DNA of 64,000 nt from Pseudomonas eucalypticola (GTDB lineage: Bacteria; Pseudomonadota; Gammaproteobacteria; Pseudomonadales; Pseudomonadaceae): contig NZ_CP056030.1 of the NCBI RefSeq assembly GCF_013374995.1, positions 4,248,501 to 4,312,500 of the forward strand. The letters are read 5' to 3'. The notes below the pieces were generated by a model that searched no databases, was not told the DNA's origin, and was given only the letters and a program-made list of their open reading frames with translations. The stretch's first letter is position 1. The number at the start of each line of letters is the position of its first letter. The translations under genes were made by a program, and so were the position numbers. Shown here in pieces: positions 43,472-51,878 of this stretch.

Positions 43472-45547
43472 ATGGCTTTACAGCGCAACCGTAAAAAAGC
43501 GCGGCGTTCGCCTGCCCGTCCGTTTCATGCGTCGATGCTGGCCTGCGGCGCCCTCGCCGCCCTGCCCGCTGCCCACGCCTTCGCCGGCACCGCCCAGGAC
43601 TCGACGCTGACGCTGGGCACCGTTACCGTCAACAGCGCGCCGGGGGGCCCCCTGTCCACCACCAGCGTGCTCAGTTCAGTGGACATTCTGGGCGGCGACG
43701 TGGTCGAGAAAATGCCGGTCACCTATAGCTGGGAGCTCTTCAGCCGGCTACCCGGCGTGGAGCTCACCGAGTTCAACCAGGGCACCACCTCCGGCAAGCT
43801 TTCCTTTCGCGGTTTCAATGGCGAGGGTGAAGTGAATGCCGTGAAGCTGCTGATCGATGGTATCCCCAGCAACAGCAACGACGGCAACATGCCGTTCATG
43901 GACATGGTGTTCCCGCTGGACATCGACACCATCGAAGTGGTGCGCGGCACCAGCGACCCACGCTATGGGCTGAACAACATCGCCGGCAACGTCAACATCA
44001 ACACCCGCATCGGTGGCGACTACACCAAGGCGCGGGTGCGCTACGGCAGCTACGGCACCCGCGAGACCCAGCTGGCCAAGGGCATCGAGAGCGCCAACTG
44101 GACCCAGAACTATTTCCTCGCCTACCAGAAGTCCGACGGCTACCGCGATCACGCTGATCAGGACCGCGTGTCAGTGGCCGGCAAGTGGTTCTACACCCCG
44201 GACGACCAGGCGTATCGCATCGGTCTGATCTTGCGACATTACGAAGGTCAGGCCGACGAGCCCGGCTACCTCACCGGCGCCAACGCCCATAGCCACCCAA
44301 CCATGACCAACAGCTACAACGACACCGACCAGGGCACGCGACGCATGAACAGCGCCAGCGTGCACTTCGACACGGACCTTGCCGACGACCTGTCGCTAGC
44401 CGCCAAGACCTACCTCAACACCTTCGACGACCGCCGCTGGACCCGCTACTGGAGCGCCAGTACCCAACAGGAACGCGACGCCTATGAAACCCAGTACGGC
44501 GCCATGAGCACCCTGACCTGGCGCCCCCAGGTGGACTGGTTGCATGCGCTGGCACTGGAAGGTGGCCTGGACACCCAGCGCCAGCAGAACATCAGCGAGC
44601 GCTACAGCACCGTGGAGCGGGTGCGCACGGCCCAGACCCGTGACCAGCACTTCGACTTCAACACCGTGGGTGGCTATGTGCAGGCGGTGATCGAACCCAC
44701 CGACACCCTCAAAGTCATTCCGGCGTATCGGGTGGACAAGCTCAGCGGTGACTTCACCAACCACATGACCGGGGTGCACTACGACATGAACGACTACGGG
44801 CTGATCAAACAGCCCAAGTTGAGCGTGGTCTACTCGCCCTGGTCGGTGGCCAGCCTGTACGCCAACTGGGGCCGTACCTTCCAGGTGGGCACGGGATCGT
44901 CCAGCTACAAGATCCCGCCGCAAACCGATGACCTGGCGCCGTCGATCAACGACGGCTGGGAAACCGGGGTCAAGTTCACTCCGGCCAGCTGGATCGACGG
45001 CCGCCTGGCCTACTGGCAACAGAAGGCCTCGGGTGAAGTCAGCCGCCGGCTCAACGACCCCACCGGCGCCTCCGACAACGTCGGCCAGACCCGGCGCTGG
45101 GGCTACGACCTGCAAGTCAACCTGCACGCCGGCGCGCGCACGGAGGCCTGGCTGGCCTACTCCTGGCAGTACTCGAAAATCCTCAAGGCCGGCGCCACCT
45201 ACCCCGACAGCGAAGGCAACGAGATCGACCACATTCCCCACCACGTGTACAACGCCGGCGCCAGCTACCAGCTGACACCGACCGTGCAACTGACGGGGTG
45301 GATGAATGGGCAGAGCGACTATTACCTGGAGAAGAACAACGTGGAGGGCAAGTATGGCGCCTACGTGCTGTTCAACCTGGGCGCCACCTGGAAAGTCAGT
45401 GAGCACGTGAGCCTGGACCTGCAGCTCAAGAACCTCGCCAACCGTTACTACGAGTATGTGTGGTACGACGCGGACGGCGCCCTGGCACCGCTGCATTCGC
45501 CGGGCGATGGCCGGGCGCTGTACACCGGCATCAGCCTGGACTTCTAG
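43472..45547 (+). CDS. TonB-dependent outer-membrane receptor
   Basis: 691 residues with a signal peptide (ACGALAALPAAHAFA). The plug domain starts LTLGTVTVNS and contains SRLPGVELTEFN, LSFRGFNGEGEVNAVKLLID and GIPSNSNDGNMPFMDM, then IDTIEVVRGTSDPRYG, typical TonB-receptor signatures. The C-terminal barrel ends RALYTGISLDF with terminal Phe. There is no N-terminal signalling domain, so it is not a FecA-type transducer. It follows the metal-rich DUF2946-like gene, which suggests uptake of a metal or metallophore, perhaps copper, although a siderophore (including one made by the neighbouring cluster) cannot be excluded. Confidence 0.87.
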   Translation: MALQRNRKKARRSPARPFHASMLACGALAALPAAHAFAGTAQDSTLTLGTVTVNSAPGGPLSTTSVLSSVDILGGDVVEKMPVTYSWELFSRLPGVELTEFNQGTTSGKLSFRGFNGEGEVNAVKLLIDGIPSNSNDGNMPFMDMVFPLDIDTIEVVRGTSDPRYGLNNIAGNVNINTRIGGDYTKARVRYGSYGTRETQLAKGIESANWTQNYFLAYQKSDGYRDHADQDRVSVAGKWFYTPDDQAYRIGLILRHYEGQADEPGYLTGANAHSHPTMTNSYNDTDQGTRRMNSASVHFDTDLADDLSLAAKTYLNTFDDRRWTRYWSASTQQERDAYETQYGAMSTLTWRPQVDWLHALALEGGLDTQRQQNISERYSTVERVRTAQTRDQHFDFNTVGGYVQAVIEPTDTLKVIPAYRVDKLSGDFTNHMTGVHYDMNDYGLIKQPKLSVVYSPWSVASLYANWGRTFQVGTGSSSYKIPPQTDDLAPSINDGWETGVKFTPASWIDGRLAYWQQKASGEVSRRLNDPTGASDNVGQTRRWGYDLQVNLHAGARTEAWLAYSWQYSKILKAGATYPDSEGNEIDHIPHHVYNAGASYQLTPTVQLTGWMNGQSDYYLEKNNVEGKYGAYVLFNLGATWKVSEHVSLDLQLKNLANRYYEYVWYDADGALAPLHSPGDGRALYTGISLDF

Positions 45548-45607
45548 CGGTCCGCTGCGGGGTCGGGCAGGTGCTACGCTGGTGCTGTGATTCATCGGAG
45601 CCCGGCC

Positions 45608-45994
45608 ATGCACCCCACCGACCTCGCCAGCGCCTACCGGCACTACATCGCCTGCCTGAACCAGCAGGACTGGCCCCACCTGGGCCGCTTCGTGGCTCCG
45701 CAAGTCCGGCACAACGGCAAGCCTCTAGGCCTGGCGGGTTACCAGGCCATGCTGGAGGGCAATTACCGGGACATACCGGACCTGCGCTTCCACATCGAAC
45801 AACTGGCCTGCGACCCGCCCTGGGTCGCCAGCCGCCTGATCTTTCGCTGCACCCCGGCAGGCTCGTTCCTGGGACTGCCGGTAAACGGCAAGCACGTCGT
45901 TTTCAGCGAAAATGTCTTCTACCGGTTTGATGACGGCCGGATCGTGGAGGTGTGGTCCGTGGTCGACCGCGCCGCCATCGAACAGCAGCTCTAG
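45608..45994 (+). CDS. SnoaL-like / ester cyclase family protein
   Basis: 128 residues from ATG 45608 with GGAG seven bases upstream (GTG 45587 is an alternative). The NTF2-like cone fold pattern is visible: LASAYRHYIACLNQQDW, FVAPQVRHNGKPLGLAGYQA, IPDLRFHIEQL, FSENVFYRFDDGRIVEVWSV. Members include polyketide cyclases and many uncharacterised hydratases and isomerases. It lies 60 bases after the TonB receptor but no functional link is evident. Confidence 0.72.
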   Translation: MHPTDLASAYRHYIACLNQQDWPHLGRFVAPQVRHNGKPLGLAGYQAMLEGNYRDIPDLRFHIEQLACDPPWVASRLIFRCTPAGSFLGLPVNGKHVVFSENVFYRFDDGRIVEVWSVVDRAAIEQQL

Positions 45995-46076
45995 CCGCGC
46001 GCCGCTTCACCCACCGGGCTTTTTGAAGATTCTTAACGGAGTACCAGGGAAGTGGGGGGTGCCTACGAAGTTCTGT

Positions 46077-46136
46077 AGTGAACACACAAGGCGGAACAGG
46101 CGATTTCCCAGGCATAACTGGCCCGAAACAGATGTG
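46077..46136 (+). repeat. Copy B of the dispersed intergenic element
   Basis: 46107-46136 is identical base for base to 11171-11200, and 46077-46106 matches 11141-11170 at 23 of 30 positions without gaps. The preceding flank (about 46040-46076) matches the reverse complement of the flank after copy A. This copy lacks the long inverted arm of copy A. Confidence 0.75.
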
Positions 46137-46358
46137 GGACCGGGCTCCGCCCGGGAAGCGCCGCGCGGGCGGCGCTCGATTTCAAAGGCGCAGTAATAAC
46201 CAGGACATGTGCCTGGTGGCCTTGGCGCGATTGCAAGACGAGCCGACAGAATGCTCATCAGCGTTCCTGCCTGGGGATTGCACCAGGGCTACCAGCCGCC
46301 CGGCGATGTTGTTGTGCCGCTCTCAAGATCGAGCGCCGCCTGCGCGGCGCTTTCCGGG
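46137..46358. repeat. REPIN-type pair of inverted REP elements
   Basis: 46148-46182 (CCGCCCGGGAAGCGCCGCGC and following GGCGGCGCTCGATT) has an inverted counterpart at about 46325-46358. The first REP also contains an internal hairpin GGGCTCCGCCC. They lie between the convergent SnoaL-like and mmsA genes and look like a Pseudomonas REP doublet. The rest of 45995-46371 shows no gene. Confidence 0.6.
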
Positions 46359-46371
46359 CAAACACCGCCCC

Positions 46372-47871
46372 TTATCTGGAAACCGGCATGCTGAACTCGG
46401 CGCCCTTTTCGATGCTCTCCGACCAGCGCTGCATGATCGATTTCTGCTTGGTGTAAAAGCGCACGCCCTCGGTGCCGTAGGCATGCATGTCGCCGAACAG
46501 GCTTTTCTTCCAACCGCCGAAGCCATGCCAGGCCATGGGCACCGGAATCGGCACGTTGATGCCGACCATGCCCACCTCGATGCGCCGCGAGAACTCTCGG
46601 GCCACGTTGCCGTCGCGGGTAAAGCAACTGACGCCGTTGCCGAACTCATGCTCATTGACCAGCGTCAGCGCCTCGGTGAAGTCACTGACCCGCACGCACG
46701 CCAGCACCGGGCCGAAGATTTCCTCGCGGTAAATGCTCATGTCGGCGGTGACGTGGTCGAACAGCGTCGCCCCCAGCCAGAAGCCATCGCGCAGGTCGGC
46801 TTCGGCGGGCGTGTAGTCGCGGCCATCGAGCAGCAGTTGCGCCCCGGCCTCGACGCCTTGGGCGATGTAGCCATTGATGCGTTGCAATGCGGCGCGCGAG
46901 ACGATAGGCCCCATTTCCGCTTTCAGGTCACGGCCATCGGTGATGCGCAGTTCGCTCGCGCGGCGCACCAGGGCGGGAACGATCTTGTCCGCCACATCGC
47001 CCACCAGCACCGCCACGGAGATGGCCATGCAACGCTCGCCTGCACTGCCGTAGGCCGCACCGATCAAGGCGTCGACGGTGCGCTCGATATCGGCATCGGG
47101 CATCACCACCATGTGGTTCTTCGCTCCGCCCAGGCCCTGCACGCGCTTGCCGTGGCGAGCGCCGGTCTCATAGATATGCTGGGCGATGGGGGTGGAGCCG
47201 ACGAAGCTGATGGCCTTCACATCAGGGTGCTCCAGCAGCGCATCGACCGCTACCTTGTCGCCCTGCACCACGTTGAACACGCCCGCTGGCAAGCCGGCCT
47301 CGCGCAGCAGCTCTGCCATGAACAGCGAGGCGCTCGGGTCGGTAGGGCTGGGCTTGAGGATGAAGGTGTTGCCGGCGGCGATGGCCAGTGGGTACATCCA
47401 CATCGGCACCATTACCGGGAAGTTGAACGGTGTGATGCCCGCCACCACGCCCAGGGGCTGGCGCAGGGTCCAGTTGTCCATGCCGCGGGAGACCTGGTCG
47501 GTGTGCTCGCCCTTGAGCAGGTGGGGAATGCCGCACGCGAATTCAAGAATATCGATGCCGCGGTCCACTTCGCCCTGGGCGTCGGTGAACACCTTGCCGT
47601 GCTCGGCGGTAATGATGCGCGCCAGTTCGTCCTTGCGTTCGCGCAGCAGGTGCAGGTACTCGAACAGCACCCGCGCGCGGCGAATGGGTGGGGTATCGCT
47701 CCAGCCGCTGAAGGCCACCTTGGCGGCAGCCACGGCTTCGGCCACGGTCTGCTGGCTGGCCAGGGCAACGCGCCCGGTCACTTGCCCGGTGGCCGGGTTG
47801 AACACGTCCTGGTAGCGGTCGTCGCGTGAAACGCGCTGGTCGTTGATGTAATGCTCGATGGTAGTGGTCAT
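46372..47871 (-). CDS. mmsA: Methylmalonate/malonate-semialdehyde dehydrogenase, CoA-acylating
   Basis: 499 residues, normal for MmsA/IolA. The enzyme oxidatively decarboxylates malonate semialdehyde (end of inositol breakdown) or methylmalonate semialdehyde (valine) to acetyl- or propionyl-CoA. Seen are [20 protein letters not shown] near 145, the NAD region [34 protein letters not shown] near 258 and the catalytic Cys in [12 protein letters not shown] near 285. The C-terminal [20 protein letters not shown] is characteristic. It is divergent from a LysR gene and near iolE, iolD and iolG, so its role as IolA is likely here. Confidence 0.88.
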   Translation of the reverse strand: MTTTIEHYINDQRVSRDDRYQDVFNPATGQVTGRVALASQQTVAEAVAAAKVAFSGWSDTPPIRRARVLFEYLHLLRERKDELARIITAEHGKVFTDAQGEVDRGIDILEFACGIPHLLKGEHTDQVSRGMDNWTLRQPLGVVAGITPFNFPVMVPMWMYPLAIAAGNTFILKPSPTDPSASLFMAELLREAGLPAGVFNVVQGDKVAVDALLEHPDVKAISFVGSTPIAQHIYETGARHGKRVQGLGGAKNHMVVMPDADIERTVDALIGAAYGSAGERCMAISVAVLVGDVADKIVPALVRRASELRITDGRDLKAEMGPIVSRAALQRINGYIAQGVEAGAQLLLDGRDYTPAEADLRDGFWLGATLFDHVTADMSIYREEIFGPVLACVRVSDFTEALTLVNEHEFGNGVSCFTRDGNVAREFSRRIEVGMVGINVPIPVPMAWHGFGGWKKSLFGDMHAYGTEGVRFYTKQKSIMQRWSESIEKGAEFSMPVSR

Positions 47872-47988
47872 GGCGAATTCCCTGATGGCAATCGAATGGG
47901 GCGTGTGGGCACCACCTTAGGCTTTCGCTTTGTTCCTATCCAGAGCAGAATACAAAACTGATTGTCTTGCACAGCGAACAATAAGCCG

Positions 47989-48933
47989 ATGGAAAAATCC
48001 GAGATCGAAGGTTTGTGGAGCCACATCCACTGGCTCTCCGTGCTGGAGGAACAAGGCACTTACACGGCGGCGGCCATACGCCTGGGGGTCAGCAAATCCG
48101 CAGTCAGCCAGCGTATCTCGGACTTGGAGAAGGCCACCGGCACGCGCCTGGTGACCCGTACCACCCGCAGTGTGCGCCTGACCGATGCCGGCCAGTCGCT
48201 GACCCGCGAGGTACGCAGCGCCTATGAACACATTGCCCGCAGTTTTTCCTCGGTGCGCGACTCGGCCGGGGAAATACGGGGGCTGGTACGCTTGACCGCG
48301 CCCGTGGCTTTCGCCCGCCAGCACCTGGTGCCGCACTTGTCCGAATTCCTGCAGGTGTACCCTGCAGTGCGCGTGCAGCTGGACGTCTCCGACGCCCTCA
48401 GTTCGTTGGCGGCCGAAGGCTACGACCTGGCCGTGCGCCACGGCTTCCAGGTGCCGGAAACCCATGTGGCGTGGAAACTGTGCGATACCACGTCGCTGCT
48501 GGTGGCCACCCGCGGCTACCTGGACCGCCACGGCGAGCCCCGTGAGCCCGGCGACCTGACTACGCACAATTGCCTGTACTACCCACGCGGCAACGACCAG
48601 CCGGCCTGGACGTTCGAACGCCCCCGCCGGGGCCAGAAGGAGCCCGACCGTCAGACGGTGCCCATCGCGGGCAGCTTCGCCACCAACAACAGCGAAGCCT
48701 TGCGCGATTCGGCCTTGCACCACCTGGGCATCGCCCTGCTGCCCGACTTCAGCGCCCAGGCGGCGCTGGCCAGCGGGCACCTGGTGCGCGTGCTCAAGGA
48801 CTGGACGCTGAAGGGGGTATTCGCCGATGAAATCTACCTGATTCGGCCGTACTCCCCCCATGTGCCCAAGGCCGTGACGGCCTTGGTCAACTACCTCAAG
48901 CAGCAACTGGGGCGGTCTTTTCAGGCCACTTGA
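47989..48933 (+). CDS. LysR-type transcriptional regulator next to mmsA
   Basis: 314 residues from ATG 47989; a TTG at 47962 would add nine residues. The HTH is GTYTAAAIRLGVSKSAVSQR with ISDLEKATGTRLVTRTTRSV after it. The rest is the two-lobed effector domain (LVRLTAPVAFARQHLVPHLS). It is divergent from mmsA, with the 117-base gap expected to contain its operator, so control of mmsA is the simplest idea. Its 3' end overlaps the end of the convergent iolE gene by 13 bases. Confidence 0.83.
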   Translation: MEKSEIEGLWSHIHWLSVLEEQGTYTAAAIRLGVSKSAVSQRISDLEKATGTRLVTRTTRSVRLTDAGQSLTREVRSAYEHIARSFSSVRDSAGEIRGLVRLTAPVAFARQHLVPHLSEFLQVYPAVRVQLDVSDALSSLAAEGYDLAVRHGFQVPETHVAWKLCDTTSLLVATRGYLDRHGEPREPGDLTTHNCLYYPRGNDQPAWTFERPRRGQKEPDRQTVPIAGSFATNNSEALRDSALHHLGIALLPDFSAQAALASGHLVRVLKDWTLKGVFADEIYLIRPYSPHVPKAVTALVNYLKQQLGRSFQAT

Positions 48934-49814
48934 TAGCCCGCGGCCGCCATCACCCGCAGCAACTCCCGATGGCCCTTGCGGGCCATTTCCAACGGCGGGT
49001 TGAGGTGCGGGTCCTGCTCGGCTTCCACCACGAACCAGCCTTCATAGCCCTTGGCCGCCAGGGCCTTGACCAGCGTCTGGAAGTCGAGGCTGCCGTCACC
49101 GGGCACGGTGAAAGCGCCCCGGATCACCGAGTCGAGGAAGCTGTCGCGCGAACGGTCAAGGCCGTCCACCACCGCACGCCGGATGTCCTTGGTGTGCACA
49201 TGGTTGATGCGGGCATGGTGGTTGTCGATGACCCGCAACAGGTCACCCCCGGCGTAGGCCATGTGGCCGGCGTCGAACAGCAGCGGCACCGACGAATGCT
49301 TCATGAACAGGTCCAGTTCCGTTTCGGTCTCTACTACCGCGCCCATGTGGTGGTGATAGCTCAGGGGCATGCCCTGGGCCGCGCACCAGTCAGCGAAGTC
49401 CGACACCTTGCGGCCATAGGCAGCCATTTCCGTTTCCGAGATCACCGGCTTGGAACGCAGCGGCGCCGAACGCACACCCTGGATCGAACGGGCGGTTTCG
49501 CCGTACACCAGGCACGGGGCCTGGGCGGCCACGAAGAACGCCAGTTGCTGGGAAATGCGGTCTTTCTCGGCCTCCAGGTCACCGTCGAGCAGCAACCCGG
49601 AGAACCAGCCACCACACACCGACATACCGTGCCGAGCCAGTACCGGGCCCAGTTCCTTCATGTCCATGGGGAAGCGGCGGCCGGTTTCCATGCCGGTGAA
49701 CCCGGCGACCGAGGCCTGGCGCAGGCATTCGTCCAGGCTGACGTCGTCGGAGAGCTCCTCCAGGTCGTCGTTCCACCACGCGATGGGGGCAATACCCAGT
49801 CGTGCTTTCATCAT
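48921..49814 (-). CDS. iolE: Inosose dehydratase (2-keto-myo-inositol dehydratase)
   Basis: 297 residues from ATG 49814, which overlaps the iolD stop as ATGA; neighbouring start codons differ by three bases. It is an AP-endonuclease-2/xylose-isomerase-like TIM barrel. IolE dehydrates 2-keto-myo-inositol to the 3D-trihydroxycyclohexanedione. Typical motifs are IAPIAWWNDDLEEL at the start, GFTGMETGRRFP near 40, SYHHHMGAVVETETELDLFM near 155, LLFDAGHMAYAGGD near 180 (metal site Asp and His) and HVHTKDIR near 210. The final metal Glu is in WFVVEAEQDP near 265. Length is normal. Confidence 0.9.
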   Translation of the reverse strand: MMKARLGIAPIAWWNDDLEELSDDVSLDECLRQASVAGFTGMETGRRFPMDMKELGPVLARHGMSVCGGWFSGLLLDGDLEAEKDRISQQLAFFVAAQAPCLVYGETARSIQGVRSAPLRSKPVISETEMAAYGRKVSDFADWCAAQGMPLSYHHHMGAVVETETELDLFMKHSSVPLLFDAGHMAYAGGDLLRVIDNHHARINHVHTKDIRRAVVDGLDRSRDSFLDSVIRGAFTVPGDGSLDFQTLVKALAAKGYEGWFVVEAEQDPHLNPPLEMARKGHRELLRVMAAAGYQVA

Positions 49815-51685
49815 CACACCCCCAACCGTTGCGCTTCGCGGATTTTTTCCTGCGCGGCACGGGCGGCCCGCACGCTTTCAAAGGTCGAGACCTCGGGCAC
49901 CCCCACATCCCAGTCGGCGTCGCCCGGCACCCACTTCCAGGCATCGGAGACAATGGAGATCAGCGTCACCCCGTCATTGCCCTGGGCCCACTTCATGGCC
50001 TGCTCCAGTTCGGCCAGGTTGTTGGCGTGGCGGGCTTTCGCGCCCATGGCCTCGGCGTGCTTGACGAAATCCACGTGCAGCGGGGCGTGGCGGTTCTGCA
50101 CACGGCAGTCGGTGAGCAGGTTGTTGAAACCGGGCACACCCTTGGCCTGTTGCAGCCGGTTGATGACGGCGTAGCCACCGTTGTCGCATACCACCACGAT
50201 CATCTTGTGGCCGGTGAGCGCGGCGGAATAGATGTCGGAGTTCATCATCATGTAGGTGCCGTCACCGAGCATGACGATGGGTGTGCCGCCCGTGGCGCCT
50301 GGTCCTTCCTGGGCCATGGCACAGCCCCAGCCGGCGGCGATTTCGTAGCCCATGCACGAGAAGCCGAATTCGCAATCGAAGGTGTGCGGGCTCTTTACCC
50401 GCCAGCCCTTGGTTACCTCCCCCGGGGTACCGCCGGCGGCCGAAATCAGGGTATCGCCAGGGGCCGCGACCTTGTTCAACACGCCCACCACCTGGGCATA
50501 GGATGGCACGGGCGCATCGCTGACCTGCTGGTGATGGTCCAGCAAGGCGTTCCATTCCACGAACAGTGCCTTGGCCCGCTCCATCAGTGTGGCGTCGGCC
50601 TTGAAGCTGCCCAGGGCGGCGTCCAGTTCGGTTACGCTTTCCAGGGCATCGCCCACCACCGACAAGGCACGGTGCTTGATGGCATCGTGGCGCGCGGTAT
50701 TGAGGGAAATGAACTGGGCGTCAGGGGCAAATGCCGTCCAGGAACCGGTGGTGAAATCCTGCAGGCGCGTGCCGATGGCCAGGATCACGTCGGCTTCCTT
50801 GGCCAGGCTGTTGGCCGAGGTAGAGCCGACAATGCCGATGGGGCCGGCATGCACCGGGTGGTCGTGGGTCAGCGCGCCCTTGCCGGCGATGGTTTCCACC
50901 ACCGGAATGCCGCGCTCGGCAGCGAATTTCGCCAGTTGCTCTTCGGCCCCGGAATAGCGCACGCCGCCGCCGGAAATGATCAACGGCCGCTTGGCGCCCT
51001 TGAGCAGCGCCGCAGCGGCAGCGACGGCTTCACGGTCTGGGCGCGGGCGCGGGATCTTCCATACCTTGGGTTCAAAGAACACTTCGGGGTAGTCGAAGGC
51101 AACCTGCTGGGTGTCCTGGGCCAGGCCGATGAACACCGGGCCGCAATCGGCAGGGTCGAGCAAGGTGGCCACAGCCTGGGGCAGCGACTGCAGCAGTTGC
51201 TCGGGGTGAACGATACGGTCCCAGTAACGCACCACCGCCTTGAACGCATCGTTGGCGGTAATGGATGGGTCGGAAAAATGCTCCACCTGTTGCAGCACCG
51301 GGTCAGGCAAGCGGCTGGCGAAGGTGTCGCCGGCCAGCAACAGCACAGGCAAGCGGTTGGCCATGGCCACGCCGGCGGCGGTCACCATGTTCAAGGCACC
51401 GGGGCCGATGGAGGTCGCGGCCACCATGACCTGGCGGCGGCGCTTGGCCTTGGCGAAGCCGATGGCGGCCAATGCCATGGACTGCTCGTTCTGGCCGCGC
51501 CACGTGGGCAATACGTCCTGGACAGTCTCCAAGGCTTCGGAAAGGCAGGTCACGTTGCCGTGGCCAAAAATACCGAACACACCAGCAAACAGCGGAACAC
51601 GCTGCCCGTCGATCTCGGTGAACTGATTGCAGAGGTAGCGTACCAGGGCCTGGGCCATGGTCATGCGCACAGTCTCGCGGGTCAT
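49814..51685 (-). CDS. iolD: 3D-(3,5/4)-trihydroxycyclohexane-1,2-dione hydrolase
   Basis: 623 residues. IolD is a ThDP enzyme that opens the ring of the IolE product to 5-deoxy-glucuronate. The Pyr domain has GVFGIFGHGNVTCLSEALE near 35 and the activating Glu in WRGQNEQSMALAAIGFAKA near 65. The PP domain shows MLGDGTYMMMNSDIYSAAL near 470 with the cofactor motif ending in VCDNGGYAVINRLQ. The start has GGAGG six bases upstream (51685). It is translationally coupled to iolE. Its promoter lies in the 193-base gap shared with the divergent aldehyde dehydrogenase gene. Confidence 0.92.
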   Translation of the reverse strand: MTRETVRMTMAQALVRYLCNQFTEIDGQRVPLFAGVFGIFGHGNVTCLSEALETVQDVLPTWRGQNEQSMALAAIGFAKAKRRRQVMVAATSIGPGALNMVTAAGVAMANRLPVLLLAGDTFASRLPDPVLQQVEHFSDPSITANDAFKAVVRYWDRIVHPEQLLQSLPQAVATLLDPADCGPVFIGLAQDTQQVAFDYPEVFFEPKVWKIPRPRPDREAVAAAAALLKGAKRPLIISGGGVRYSGAEEQLAKFAAERGIPVVETIAGKGALTHDHPVHAGPIGIVGSTSANSLAKEADVILAIGTRLQDFTTGSWTAFAPDAQFISLNTARHDAIKHRALSVVGDALESVTELDAALGSFKADATLMERAKALFVEWNALLDHHQQVSDAPVPSYAQVVGVLNKVAAPGDTLISAAGGTPGEVTKGWRVKSPHTFDCEFGFSCMGYEIAAGWGCAMAQEGPGATGGTPIVMLGDGTYMMMNSDIYSAALTGHKMIVVVCDNGGYAVINRLQQAKGVPGFNNLLTDCRVQNRHAPLHVDFVKHAEAMGAKARHANNLAELEQAMKWAQGNDGVTLISIVSDAWKWVPGDADWDVGVPEVSTFESVRAARAAQEKIREAQRLGV

Positions 51686-51727
51686 TTCATTTCCTCCAGA
51701 AGCACTGCCATTGTTGTTTTAGGAATA

Positions 51728-51742
51728 CATATTGACAATATG
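51728..51742. promoter_or_regulatory. Palindromic operator overlapping two divergent -35 boxes
   Basis: CATATTGACAATATG is a perfect 15-base palindrome about 45 bases before iolD (minus) and 137 before the aldehyde dehydrogenase gene (plus). It contains TTGACA (51732-51737) on the plus strand with GATTAT 18 bases downstream, and on the minus strand TTGTCA with AACAAT 17 bases on. The longer form GGAATACATATTGACA (51722-51737) is repeated before iolG. Confidence 0.55.
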
Positions 51743-51878
51743 AGCATCTCGCAATGATTATTGCAAACGTATCTTCACGAGGGAATACCGCGGTTCGATT
51801 CTTTTCCATGACAGCCACGCCGCCACAGGAGTCCCCGCCCCGGGACGCACCACGAAACCAACGAAGCCGAATAAAACC

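Noticed and set aside
46078..47829. 583-residue plus-strand frame starting in the dispersed repeat
   Set aside because: It runs antisense through mmsA and has no family features; only the repeat at its 5' end is of interest.
49802..51757. 651-residue open frame opposite iolD
   Set aside because: Antisense shadow of iolD, which has clear ThDP motifs; the plus frame shows no domain and begins inside iolE.
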